Positions 19,957-29,700 of a stretch of 64,000 nucleotides of DNA are shown piece by piece. The stretch is from Treponema sp. UBA4873 (GTDB taxonomy: Bacteria > Spirochaetota > Spirochaetia > Treponematales > Treponemataceae): contig DHDP01000020.1 in the NCBI GenBank assembly GCA_002399405.1, forward strand, positions 62,001 to 126,000. Reading direction: 5' to 3'. The translations under genes and the position numbers were made by a program. Within the stretch, counting starts at the first letter, position 1, and each line of letters opens with the position of its first letter. A model generated the notes under the pieces. The model made no database searches. It worked only from the letters and a program-made list of their open reading frames with translations, and had not been told where the DNA came from.

Positions 19957-20439
19957 TTAGAATCCGAGCGTCCTGATAACGCCGGCCATCTCCTTATACT
20001 GCGCTGCGAGTTCGTCCCTCCGCCCGATTTCAAAGCATGCGGGCGTAAATCCCGGAACAGTCGTACATCCGTACAGCGCGTACGAACTGTTTTCCGCAAG
20101 ACACGCCCCCTGCCACACGCCCGCCGGAATGAGGAACTGACGTGTCTGCCCCGCTTCATAATCCGGCCCCATCACCACCGATGCCGTCGAACCGTCGGGA
20201 TACAGCAGATACAGGCGGAACGGTTCACCTTCGTAAAAGCTCCAGATTTCATCGACGGTAAGACGGTGAAAGCGGGAAAAGCTGTCGGGGTTCCTGCAGT
20301 ACAGTCCGTACATCATAGCCCACTCAGGTTCTCCGCCGTCTTTCCTGCCGGCGCGGCCGGCTTCGCTGAAATACGTGTGTTCGGGTTCGGACATCTGCAT
20401 GTTGTAAAAACGTAAAATCGATTCAGCCTTCGTATTCAC
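19957..20439 (-). CDS. Cupin family protein (DUF985/Cupin_5)
   Basis: About 160-residue cytoplasmic protein matching the DUF985 cupin pattern: FHRLTVDEIWSFYEGEP, then RQFLIPAGVWQGA and YALYGCTTVPGF. These are beta-barrel proteins with suspected sugar-epimerase-like or sugar-binding roles. The likely start is the GTG at 20437-20439, preceded on the minus strand by GGAGGTG. It overlaps the end of the upstream dehydrogenase gene by 17 bases, so the two are one operon. The open frame extends further upstream but only as out-of-frame dehydrogenase sequence. Confidence 0.85.
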   Translation of the reverse strand: MNTKAESILRFYNMQMSEPEHTYFSEAGRAGRKDGGEPEWAMMYGLYCRNPDSFSRFHRLTVDEIWSFYEGEPFRLYLLYPDGSTASVVMGPDYEAGQTRQFLIPAGVWQGACLAENSSYALYGCTTVPGFTPACFEIGRRDELAAQYKEMAGVIRTLGF

Positions 20440-21517
20440 GCGCCACCTCCCGTACGTCGATCCACGCGCCGTCACGTTCCGCGCTCCGTCCGATGCTCTC
20501 GCAGACAATTGCAACATGCGCCGCGTCGGCGAACGACGCAAGCACGCTGCTCTTCCGGTGCTCAGCGACGCACGCAAGCACTTCGCGGAAGCAGTCGGTG
20601 AACGTCGTACTGAATCCGCCGCCGAAATCGTCCTGCGTCACACAGACGCCCTCTCCCTTTCGGCCCGTGCGCACTTCGTACGGCCGGTCGCTGCACCACG
20701 AGAAAGACGCTGAATCGTACACGAGCTCTATAGACACGTCGTTGCTCCGTCCCGGCGATATTTCCGACAGCATGATGCTCGCGGCGGCTCCGCCCTGCAG
20801 ACGCAGCATGAGCGACGCGGCATCCTCGTTCTTAACAATTATTTTTTCGGCAGGCTGCCCTTCCGCATACATGACGCCTCCGCGGAGATAGCGCTCGCGG
20901 TGCGGATTAATAAAAACCGCGCATACCTTTTCGACGCGCTCCCCCGTCATGAATTCCAGCAGGTCGACGATGTGCGAGCCGATTTCGGAAACAGCACGGA
21001 AACGGCTGTCAGGTCTGCCGGCGTCGCACCGCCACGAAAAAGGCGCAGGCAGTACGTCGTATTCCTGAAAGTAATGACCGCAGGAAAAGAGCAGACTGCC
21101 CGCATCAGCTTTTCCGGCCCCGCTGCGGATTTTCCGCACGGCCGGATAAAAACGGTTGTTGAATACGACGGCGGAAACGACATCGTCATGAAGGGCTGCA
21201 AGACGTTTCAGTTCCGCCGCCTCCCGAGGCTCGAGCGACAGCGGCTTTTCGCAGACGACGTGCTTTTCCTCTTCCAGACACAGCTTCGCCGCTTCGTAAT
21301 GCAGCGACGGCGGCGTGCAGATGTGAATGCATTCAGCGTCTCCGATATTCTCCCGCGTGAGTTTCGTCTCATGCCGGGGAATACCACACTCTGCGGCGAA
21401 CGACGCCGCAGAGCTTTCCGTGCGGCCGACGACAAGTACAATCTCTTCCCCGCATTCGCGGAGCGCCTTTACATGCGTGCGGGCAATCAATCCGGTTCCG
21501 ATAACGGCAGTTTTCAT
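20423..21517 (-). CDS. Gfo/Idh/MocA family oxidoreductase
   Basis: NAD(P)-dependent sugar or inositol dehydrogenase of about 364 residues. Rossmann motif AVIGTGLIARTHVKAL at the N-terminus and the family EKP motif in KHVVCEKPLSLEPREA. The usual C-terminal alpha/beta domain follows. The start ATG is at 21515-21517; an in-frame upstream stretch is not conserved-looking. TATACT on the minus strand (21524-21529) lies only 6 bases before the ATG and there is no Shine-Dalgarno, so a leaderless mRNA is likely. Substrate unknown. Confidence 0.9.
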   Translation of the reverse strand: MKTAVIGTGLIARTHVKALRECGEEIVLVVGRTESSAASFAAECGIPRHETKLTRENIGDAECIHICTPPSLHYEAAKLCLEEEKHVVCEKPLSLEPREAAELKRLAALHDDVVSAVVFNNRFYPAVRKIRSGAGKADAGSLLFSCGHYFQEYDVLPAPFSWRCDAGRPDSRFRAVSEIGSHIVDLLEFMTGERVEKVCAVFINPHRERYLRGGVMYAEGQPAEKIIVKNEDAASLMLRLQGGAAASIMLSEISPGRSNDVSIELVYDSASFSWCSDRPYEVRTGRKGEGVCVTQDDFGGGFSTTFTDCFREVLACVAEHRKSSVLASFADAAHVAIVCESIGRSAERDGAWIDVREVAREYEG

Positions 21518-21523
21518 GCGGAC

Positions 21524-21529
21524 AGTATA
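21524..21529 (-). promoter_or_regulatory. -10 box 6 bases before the Gfo/Idh/MocA start
   Basis: TATACT on the minus strand; the six bases GTCCGC separate it from the ATG, so +1 would fall on or next to the start codon. The -35 region (TGATTA at 17 bases) is weak. Confidence 0.45.
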
Positions 21530-21595
21530 CAGCATACAGGCAGAAATAATCAGCAGGGCCGTTCGCTCTGAACGGTATTCCGCCATACAGCTTCT

Positions 21596-23254
21596 TCATT
21601 TGCTCTTTTCCATGCAGTACTGTCTGTAGCCGCCCGACAGGTTGTACACATACCGGAATCCGTTGTTAATCAAAATGTTCTGCGCTGCATTGCCGGAAAC
21701 ACCTTTGTTGCAGTATACGACGATCAAATCATCTTTACCCAAATTGCCGAGCCCGGAACGCATCTTTTGCAGAGGGATGTGAAGCGAGCCTTCTATAAAT
21801 CCTTTATCCCTGTCCTTTTTGCTTCGGACGTCGATGACCGTTATTTTTTCCCCATTCCGTTTCCGCTCTATCAGCTCCCGAGGCGTCATGAGCCTGCGCC
21901 CGCGATTTAAAGCATTGTCCAATATCATGCCGGTATAAAGCACGGGGTCTTTGGTTGTCGCAAACGGAGGCGCATAGGCAAGATCAAGATGAAAGAGATC
22001 CCCCGCCTTCGCACCGTACGTGATTGCGGTCACAAAAACGTCGATGCGCTTGTCGACTCCTTCGCCGCCCACAATCTGAACGCCCAGCAGCTTTTCGGTT
22101 TTATGGTCGGCGACCGCTTTGATTGTCATTTCAGAGGAACCGGGATAGTATTCCGGTACATTCGGCTTAATATTGTGGATAACCTCAATATCATATCCGA
22201 GTCTGCGGGCCTCTTTTTCAGTCAACCCCGTCATGGCAACGGAAAGATCGAATATTTTGAAGATGCCTGTCCCCGGCACACCCCTGAATTCAAGGCTGCC
22301 CCCAGTGACGACGTCACCGGCGATTCGGCCCATTTTGTTGGCAGTGGAGCCAATCGGGCGGTACAGAGGCCCGCCTGTCACGAGAGAATACACCTGAGCG
22401 CAGTCGCCCGCGGCATAAACATCGGGGAGATTGGTCCGCATCCGGTTGTCAACCTCTATGGCTCCCGTCACACCCAGCCTGACACCCATTGCCTTTGCAA
22501 GCCCCACTTCCGGTTTGATTCCGGCTGACCATATGAATAAGTCCGCCGGAATCGGGCCCTTCCCTTCAACCGTCACAGTCCGGGCCGTCCCGGCGTCGTG
22601 CTGAAAGCCGGTGACTCTGACCGACGTCAGAATGTTGATGCCTTTTCCGAGCATATATTGCTGAAGCCGGGCGGCCATCTCGTCGTCCATCGGCGGCATA
22701 ATATGACTGCTCAGTTCAAGAATAGTCACGTCCAACTGCCTCTCTTTGAGGGCCGCCGCCATTTCGAGGCCGATATAGCCGCCGCCTATGATAACGGCTT
22801 TTTTCGCCTGATGCCCGGCAATATAGGCGTCCGCGTCAACCGCGTTCTGCGGATTTTTGATCGTGAACACGTTCCTGCTTTCGATGCCGTCGAGCGGCGG
22901 CTTGAAAGGCTTGGAGCCTGTCGCAAGAATCAGCCTGTCGTACGTATCAGTGAATTCTTCTCCAGTTGCGAGATTTTTCACCGCCATGGTTTTCCTGACA
23001 GGATCGACCGCAAGCACCTCGCATCCTGTCTTAATTTCGACGTTATACCGTTCCTTGAACCACAGCGCATCCCTCGGTGTCAGCTTACTGATGTCGGATG
23101 TTTCTCCGCCCACGAAGTAAGGCAGACCGCATCCCGAATAAGATATGATGCTGTCCTTCTCGTAGACGGTGATCTGCGCGTCCTCTGTATTTCTTCTGGC
23201 TTTCGCCGCAGCCGACGTTCCCGCCGCGACGGAGCCGATGATGGCGATTCTCAT
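21596..23254 (-). CDS. CoA-disulfide reductase-like flavoprotein with C-terminal rhodanese domain
   Basis: FAD/NAD(P) pyridine nucleotide-disulfide oxidoreductase, about 552 residues. N-terminal FAD motif IAIIGSVAAGTSAAAKARR, single redox Cys in SYSGCGLPYFVGG (about residue 44), NAD motif AVIIGGGYIGLEMA and second FAD site VYAAGDCAQV. The last 100 residues are a rhodanese domain with active Cys in VVYCNKGVSG. It follows arsA with a GAGGTG ribosome site, so it belongs to the arsenic operon. Such fusions reduce CoA disulfides, polysulfide or persulfide; within ars operons they are thought to help thiol or redox handling of arsenicals. Confidence 0.9.
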   Translation of the reverse strand: MRIAIIGSVAAGTSAAAKARRNTEDAQITVYEKDSIISYSGCGLPYFVGGETSDISKLTPRDALWFKERYNVEIKTGCEVLAVDPVRKTMAVKNLATGEEFTDTYDRLILATGSKPFKPPLDGIESRNVFTIKNPQNAVDADAYIAGHQAKKAVIIGGGYIGLEMAAALKERQLDVTILELSSHIMPPMDDEMAARLQQYMLGKGINILTSVRVTGFQHDAGTARTVTVEGKGPIPADLFIWSAGIKPEVGLAKAMGVRLGVTGAIEVDNRMRTNLPDVYAAGDCAQVYSLVTGGPLYRPIGSTANKMGRIAGDVVTGGSLEFRGVPGTGIFKIFDLSVAMTGLTEKEARRLGYDIEVIHNIKPNVPEYYPGSSEMTIKAVADHKTEKLLGVQIVGGEGVDKRIDVFVTAITYGAKAGDLFHLDLAYAPPFATTKDPVLYTGMILDNALNRGRRLMTPRELIERKRNGEKITVIDVRSKKDRDKGFIEGSLHIPLQKMRSGLGNLGKDDLIVVYCNKGVSGNAAQNILINNGFRYVYNLSGGYRQYCMEKSK

Positions 23255-23296
23255 TTTGACACCTCGATTTTTTTGAGGAAAATTGCAAAACAGCGG

Positions 23297-25042
23297 CTAT
23301 AACAACGCAAGCAGCCTGTCGCCTTTGATTTCAAACGGCTTCCACGGAACGACCGCAAAACTGCCGTTTGAAACTTCACGCACCATGTTAATCCATTGAA
23401 TTTCGCCTGATGCTTTTGATTTCAGGAAATCACTGTTCGTTTCGGTGAATGACAGGCTTTGATTTACAATCCACCATTTTACAGGAATGCCTGCGCGCAT
23501 TAAATCTTCCGTCAGCCGTTGCGCTTCAAAGAATGGCGTCGCTTCGGGAAGCGTGACGATGACAACCTCCGTGTAATCAGGATTTTTCAATCTCGGCAGT
23601 AATTCCTTTTCCGCCTCTGATACATCTCCGCCTGAATTCTCGATCTGCCGGTTATAGCTTTGAGCGGATTCAAGCAGCAGGAGCGTATGGCCTGTCGGCG
23701 CAGTGTCGATTACAACCGTTTCGCCCCGGCTCTTTGCCACGATTTCGGCAAAGGCCCGGAATACGGCGATCTCCTGTGTGCAGGGAGAACGCAGGTCTTC
23801 CTCCACATAAGCAAGATCGTCTCCGCTCATCGTCCGCCGGGCTTTTGCCAGCACTTCATCCCTGTATTTTCCGAGTTCAAACTGTTCGTCAATGTGGCTG
23901 ATGGAAATTCCGGCTCTACCGTTCATCACATAATTCAGATGGTCGGCAGGATCTGTGGTGGCGAGACGTACTTTTCGGCCTTTTCGGTTCAGTCCCAGCG
24001 CAATCGCGGCGGCAACCGTGGTCTTGCCGACTCCACCCTTGCCCATCGTAAAGATGACCTTTTTACCGGAGTTGTAAATATCATTTACAACGTCCGCCAA
24101 TGTGCAGGAACTTATTTTTACCGGACCGTTTCCGCCGCCCGAGCTTCCTGAACAGGAAAGCATACGCCTGACGTTTTCAATACCTGTTATGTTGTAAGCC
24201 CGCAGAGGAACCATAGAGACCGGATGTTTCAATAAGTCGGAGGGGATGCCTCTAATCGCGGCCGTCTGTTTCTCAAACAAAGCGGATTCGACCGCGTCGT
24301 TTGGATCACAGTTTTCAAGCAACCCGTTGACCACAAGCAGCTGATTACTGATACCGAGTGTTCCGAGTTCTTCTGATGCCCGCTCAGTCTCCAGAATCGG
24401 CGCAATCTCCGGCCTTGTGACAAGAACAAGCGCCGTCAGTTTACCATCTGTGAGTGTATAGACAGCCTTTTTATAGATTTCCTTTCTGCTTTCCAGTCCG
24501 GAAAGCTGTCCGAGGCAGGATGCCCCGTGCGTACTTTCACTGATAAACCCCGTCCATGCGGATGGAAGCCGGAGCATCCGCATGGTGTGGCCCGTGGGTG
24601 CCGTGTCAAACAGGATATGGTCGAACCGCTCCGCCTTGTCTTTGTCTGTCAGGAAAGTCGAAAATTCATTGAACGCCGCAATTTCGAGGGTGCAGGAACC
24701 TGAAAGCTGTTCCTCCATGCCGCGGATGACGGAATCGGGGAATTTCCCGCGATACGGCCCGATGACCGACTCGCGGTATTCTGCGGCTGCGGCAAGCGGA
24801 TCAAGGTTTGCAACAACAAGCCCCGGGACTTCTCTGATTTCCGTCCCTTTATTGTCAAGCGGTATGCCGAAGACATCCTGCAGGTTGGATGCCGGATCGG
24901 TGCTGACGAGCAGTACCTTTTTCCCGGTATCCGCAAGAGCTGCAGCTGTGGCGCAGGCAATCGAAGTTTTACCCACGCCGCCCTTGCCGGTAAAGAACAT
25001 ATATTTCGTCATCGATACATTCGCAGGATTATACAGCTCCAT
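23297..25042 (-). CDS. arsA: Arsenite-transporting ATPase ArsA
   Basis: Soluble ATPase that energises arsenite efflux through an ArsB or Acr3 permease. About 581 residues made of two homologous halves. Each has a deviant Walker A (FTGKGGVGKTS near residue 20; TMGKGGVGKTT near residue 333) and the signature DTAPTGHT (both halves). Length matches the two-domain bacterial form. It lies 19 bases after arsD. No permease gene accompanies it within this window, which is unusual for an ArsA/ArsD pair. Confidence 0.95.
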   Translation of the reverse strand: MELYNPANVSMTKYMFFTGKGGVGKTSIACATAAALADTGKKVLLVSTDPASNLQDVFGIPLDNKGTEIREVPGLVVANLDPLAAAAEYRESVIGPYRGKFPDSVIRGMEEQLSGSCTLEIAAFNEFSTFLTDKDKAERFDHILFDTAPTGHTMRMLRLPSAWTGFISESTHGASCLGQLSGLESRKEIYKKAVYTLTDGKLTALVLVTRPEIAPILETERASEELGTLGISNQLLVVNGLLENCDPNDAVESALFEKQTAAIRGIPSDLLKHPVSMVPLRAYNITGIENVRRMLSCSGSSGGGNGPVKISSCTLADVVNDIYNSGKKVIFTMGKGGVGKTTVAAAIALGLNRKGRKVRLATTDPADHLNYVMNGRAGISISHIDEQFELGKYRDEVLAKARRTMSGDDLAYVEEDLRSPCTQEIAVFRAFAEIVAKSRGETVVIDTAPTGHTLLLLESAQSYNRQIENSGGDVSEAEKELLPRLKNPDYTEVVIVTLPEATPFFEAQRLTEDLMRAGIPVKWWIVNQSLSFTETNSDFLKSKASGEIQWINMVREVSNGSFAVVPWKPFEIKGDRLLALL

Positions 25043-25061
25043 ATTTTTGTCCCTGACACTT

Positions 25062-25436
25062 TCAGCAGCAGCCTTTGGGGCCGCAGCAGCATTTGTTCAC
25101 ATTTACTTTGATTGCCGGCTTTATCGTATCAAGAGAAACACCGAACAGACGGAAGAATTCCTCATTGGTGGGATAACTGCCTGATTTTACGATTTCCCCG
25201 TCGACCATCGTAACAGGCAGGGCTTCCGCTCCTTTTTCATTCAGTGCGCCGGCGACTGCCTCGCTGTGCATAAATGCCTCAGGCTCGGAAGAAAGACTGT
25301 GCCGCATCACTTCAATACCGTTTTTTTTCAGGTTCTCAATCACTGCGGCCACCCTTAACAGCTCCGGATCGACGGATGGCCCGCAGATGCCCGTCGAACA
25401 ACACATAGCGGGATCAAAAATAACCATTTTACCCAT
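25062..25436 (-). CDS. arsD: ArsD arsenic metallochaperone
   Basis: Small chaperone (about 124 residues) that binds arsenite and passes it to ArsA. The essential Cys triad is present in PAMCCSTGICGPS (Cys12, Cys13, Cys18), and the C-terminus has the vicinal Cys clusters VNKCCCGPKGCC. It lies between arsR and arsA in the usual order, with AGGAGG before its ATG. Confidence 0.95.
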   Translation of the reverse strand: MGKMVIFDPAMCCSTGICGPSVDPELLRVAAVIENLKKNGIEVMRHSLSSEPEAFMHSEAVAGALNEKGAEALPVTMVDGEIVKSGSYPTNEEFFRLFGVSLDTIKPAIKVNVNKCCCGPKGCC

Positions 25437-25491
25437 AACAAAACACCTCCTTACTGCTCATATTTAACAAATTCTTTCTTTGATGATTTTT

Positions 25492-25845
25492 TCAGTACTT
25501 ATCACAGGTTTCCGTTTTGCAGCCGTTTTTCTGCCGTTCACAGGAACTGTGACAAATACAATTCTTTTTGCTGCTCGTGAGTAATTGCCAAAACTCCGAA
25601 ATACGCTTCGCAGCAGCTTCATTTAAAGTGTAATGCATCCACGCGCCCTGCCGGTCGGCATTAACAAGGCCGCATTCAGAGAGCATCTTCATATGATAGG
25701 ACAGCGTCGGCTGCGTAATATTGAGACATTTCAGAATGTCGCAGGCACAGAGCTCTCCGCAGGAAATCATGTCGATAATTTTCAGCCGGGTTTCATCCGA
25801 CAAGGCTTTAAAAAGCAGCGCAAAATCAGCATATTCAGTTTCCAT
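25492..25845 (-). CDS. arsR: ArsR-family arsenic-responsive repressor
   Basis: Winged-helix repressor of about 117 residues. The recognition region reads ITQPTLSYHMKMLSECGLV. The Cys pair in GELCACDILKC matches the ELCVCDL metal-sensing motif of classical ArsR. More Cys lie at the C-terminus (CICHSSCERQKNGCKTETC). It heads the operon arsR-arsD-arsA-flavoprotein and should repress it by binding near the promoter at 25899-25927. Confidence 0.93.
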   Translation of the reverse strand: METEYADFALLFKALSDETRLKIIDMISCGELCACDILKCLNITQPTLSYHMKMLSECGLVNADRQGAWMHYTLNEAAAKRISEFWQLLTSSKKNCICHSSCERQKNGCKTETCDKY

Positions 25846-25866
25846 AAGTTTGTCTCTCTTTACATA

Positions 25867-25927
25867 GACAGATATAAATGATATTCAAAAACATCTATAT
25901 GTTATGCATTTTCGAACTTTTTGTCAA
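25867..25927 (-). promoter_or_regulatory. ars operon promoter with candidate ArsR operator
   Basis: Minus strand TTGACA (25922-25927), 17-base spacer and TAACAT (25899-25904). Between the -10 box and the arsR start is an A/T-rich imperfect inverted repeat (about 25867-25898) containing ATAGAT and ATCTGTCTAT, placed where an ArsR dimer could block transcription. Confidence 0.6.
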
Positions 25928-26010
25928 TGACAATTTTGAAAACCGTTCCCGCCGAAGTATTCTTTATACAGGCATTAGCCGGCCAGTGCCGGATCACCTG
26001 ATAAAACAAC

Positions 26011-26079
26011 GCCAAACTTCATAATAAAATACAGCCAAACTGCCTAACAGAAATAAGCCAAACTATCTAAAAATATTGA
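26011..26079. repeat. Three direct repeats with an exact 23-base period
   Basis: GCCAAACT begins at 26011, 26034 and 26057, each followed by an A/T-rich 15-base variable tail with a common CTAA/ATAA pattern. They lie directly before and into the start of the decayed DUF4143 gene. Three copies are too few and too close for a CRISPR. They look like binding sites of the iteron or operator type. Confidence 0.6.
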
Positions 26080-26672
26080 ATTTCATAATTACGATGCTGT
26101 TGTAAGCTCAGATATATCAAGGGCCGATAATGTTACAAGAAATCCTGAACGAGTTAAACGGTTGATGAAATCTTATGCAGGAATTCAAGGCTCACAGGCA
26201 ACCACCAAAGTAATAAAAGATGATATGGCTGTTAATGATACGGGTACGTTAACAGAGGATACAATCTATTCGTTTTGAATGCGTTCAAAAAAATTTTTGT
26301 AGTTGAAGAGATGCCCGCATGGAATCCGAATTTCAGGTCAAAGACCGCAGTCAGAACTTCAGATACAAGATATTTCATTGACCCTTCGATTGGAACAGCA
26401 GCCCTTGGTTTGAGACAGAATGATTTGATCAATGATTTAAACACACTTGGACTCTTTTTTGAAACAATGTGCGTGCGGGATCTTCGCGTATTTGCCGACA
26501 GTCTTGGGGAAGTGTTTATCATTACAGAGATAAGAAAAAACTTAATGGAAAAACAGACACAACAAAAATGAAAAACCCTTCATTTCTTATGGTTCTGACG
26601 GGAACAGGGAAGTATGCTTACAGAAGACCCGACGGCGTCTATGTTGTTCCTGTCGGTTGTATGAAGAATTGA
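26067..26672 (+). pseudogene. Remnant of a DUF4143-type AAA ATPase gene
   Basis: Three frames together read like the C-terminal half of an AAA+ ATPase with a DUF4143 domain: DAVVSSDISRADNVTRNPER (from about 26091), then FVVEEMPAWNPNFRSKTAVR and TRYFIDPSIGTAALGLR, then VYHYRDKKKLN and PSFLMVLTGTGKYAYRR ending at the stop 26670-26672. A frameshift lies near 26270-26276 and another near 26510-26515. Between YHYRDKKKLN and the PSFLMVL block about 35-40 residues seem to be missing, judged against my memory of the family. The N-terminal ATPase half is absent. The gene is clearly dead. Confidence 0.8.
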
Positions 26673-26726
26673 TTCAGGGACACACTGATTACTGTATAAA
26701 GCGTTAGTCAACGGCTCCTGAATATT

Positions 26727-29700
26727 CTAAAACAATTCGAGCTGCTGCGTCTCCTGTCCGCGCCGTTTCGTCTCCGGCATACAGCGCTGCACCGAACCGG
26801 GAAGTTTGTCGAGAAATTCCGAAAGCGGTTCGGATGCCGTCAAAACAAGTTCTTCCTTTGCACGCGTCATGCCCACAAAAAACAGCCGCCTTTCCTCTTC
26901 AATATCGACCGGAGAATCTTTCCGTTCCATAGGAAGCTCGCCTGCGCTTATGCCGGCAAGAAACACCACCGGAAATTCAAGTCCCTTCGAGCCGTGAAGC
27001 GTCATGAGCTGCACGGCACCCGATGCGTAATTTTTTCCCGACGCGCGGCACAAATCAGCCTCTTCACCGAGCGTGAGCGCGTCGAGCAGACCGGACATCG
27101 TCGGATGAAAAGCCGAAAGGCCGAGCAGATGCTCCACCGCAGCGTTTCTGCCGTGTTCTTCCGCCCACTCTCCGAGAAGTACTTCAGGCTTCTCCGTCTG
27201 TACGGCGGGAAGGTATTTTTCGACAGCGGCGGAGAACTCCGGCGGGCAGCCGGCATCGTGAAGCGGACCGCTCAGCCCGGCCGGAGCTGCGGCGCTCACG
27301 CACGCGGACACTGCACGTGCAGTACGTTCCGCAGTGCAGTTCCAGACGAGCCGAAGCGAAACGGCAAGCGCGACAGTGTCCTGCGGATTCAGGAGAAACC
27401 GGAAGAACAAAAGCGCGCCCTGAACAGCAGGATCGTCAAGTTCGTCGCCGCGGCCCGACACGACGTACGGTATGCTGTCGTGCTGCAGACAGTACTCGAC
27501 TTTTTCGAGCTGATGGTGCGTGCGGCAGAGCACGGCAATATCCGAGAACGGGCGCTTCTCCCGTTCGTCCGAAACGTATTTCTGAGCCTCGAGCATGCCG
27601 AGACCGCCCGTCATGCGTGCAATCTCCCGGGCAATCCATATTCCCTCTGAAAGCGCAGTGCCGGCCGTGAGCAGCCGCACCGGCGTCCCCGACGGACGCG
27701 TCGCTGCAAGCTCCCGTTTTCCGCCAGGATTACGGGAAATAACGGGAAGCGCACACGAAATGATTTCAGGCGCCGACCGGTAGTTTTTCCGCAGCGTAAT
27801 TATGCGGAGCGCCGGAAAATCAGTCTGCAGGTCGGAAAAACACGACGCGCTCGCGCCGCGGAAACCGTAGACAGACTGATCGGGATCGCCTATGACGAAA
27901 AGATTCTTTCCGCCGCCGCTCCAGTGACGAACGAGCCTGCGCTGCACCGGATTGATATCCTGGAATTCGTCTACGAGCAGATACGTAAACATTTTTTTAT
28001 CCTTCACGTCGAGTTCAAGCGCGTCGAGCAGAAGGTCGTCCAGATCGCGGAATCCGAGCTTTTTCAGCTCCTCACAATATTTTTCATATGCTGACTCATC
28101 GATCCCTGCTTCCTGAACCGCCGTACCGTTCTTGATGTTTGAAACTGCCCGCAGCGCTTCCCGGGAAGATTTTTTGATTCTCAGCTCCGCAGAAATATCC
28201 TGCATGAGAAAAAGCGCTTCGTTTTCGGTAATAAGAGGACGCTTATCCAGAAGACGCAGACAGACGGCGTGGAACGTTCCGACCGTCAGTCCGCGCACAG
28301 CCTGCGCGCCGAGCCGCGTTTCGAGCCGCACGCGCATTTCGGCTGCGGCTTTGTTTGTGAACGTCACGGCAGTGATTTCCGCCGGATTCACGCCGAGTGT
28401 TTCTATAAGGTACGCAATACGCGCGACAAGCGTTTTCGTTTTTCCCGTGCCTGGCCCCGCGATGACTGCAACTGTATTTTCCGCCGCATTAACCGCATCG
28501 AACTGCTCGTCGTTGAGTCCGTCGGCGCGGCTGACTCCTCCTGTTCCGCCGGCGCCGTCGGAAGATTCCGTTTTCCGCTCCGGCTGACGTTTTCCGGCTG
28601 AAGCGGATTTTGCGATCTTTTCCGCAGCTTCGGACGGAGCGCGTTTCCCTGCACACTTTTCCGGCATGCCGAACAGCAGCGACTGGCCGGAAAAAACATC
28701 GCGCTCGGCGTCGTCGAAAAGGCGTATTTCGCCGTACTTACCGTCGTATCCGGCAACGCGCTCAACTCTGCGTTCACGGAGGCGTCTGATTCCCTCTGCA
28801 ATACAGGCCCCCGAGGCGCAGGAAATGTCCTCCACTGGCATTTCCCTGAGAATCGTAAACTCGGGACCGAGCTCTTTGAGCATGGCGGCGTACAGTTCCT
28901 GCGTTTTTTTACTCTCCGCGGAATTCCCCGTCGAACTTGCAATGACCTCGGGCAGCGGAATCAGGCTCTCGAACGGCTTCGCATCGCGCCGCCTGTATCC
29001 GTCGGGACGGTCCGCCAGCTCCAGCACGCGGTGCAGAACGCCTATCGTGATTTTTTTTCCGCACACCGGACATTTCCCGTCGAGTTTCACCGTTTCCTCA
29101 GGAGTCAAACTCGTAAGGCAGTCACGGTGTCCGTCGAGGTGATATTTCCCCTCTTCGGGGAAAAACTCGATCGTTCCGCCGAATCCTTCTCCCGTTTCAA
29201 CCGCGTGCTTTAATTCCGTATACGACAGCCCCGTGTCGATCAGATTGGCTTCGCGGCCGAGTTTGGACGGAGAATGCGCGTCTGAATTCGACACAAGCGT
29301 AAACCGGTCGAGCGCGGAAACGCGCCAGTTCATCGGAGGATCGGATGAGAGCCCCGTTTCAACGGCGTGAATTTCGCCGGTTAAATCCTCAAAGCATTCC
29401 TCTATGGTGTCGAAACCCGAAAACGCGCCGAACAGCGCAAAGTGCGGCGTCCAGATGTGCGCCGGAATAAACACCGCCTGAGGAGACGTTTCCAGCACAA
29501 TTTCGAGCAGGTCGCGGCAGTCAAGGCCCAGAATCGGTCTGCCGTCGGAATGGATGTTGCCGATCGCCTCAAGTTTCGCCGCAATCCGGTCGGCATCGTC
29601 GAGCCCCGGCAGCAGAATCAGGTTGTGTATTTTCCGCGTTTTACCGTTTTTCTTGTAAATGGAGCTGATTTCGCCCGTCACGACGAAGCGCGGCGCACAA

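Noticed and set aside
26011..26079. CRISPR array
   Set aside because: Only three short units with 15-base intervals and no cas genes.
26232..26522. Minus-strand open frame inside the ATPase remnant
   Set aside because: The plus strand carries clear DUF4143 family sequence; the minus frame is a shadow.
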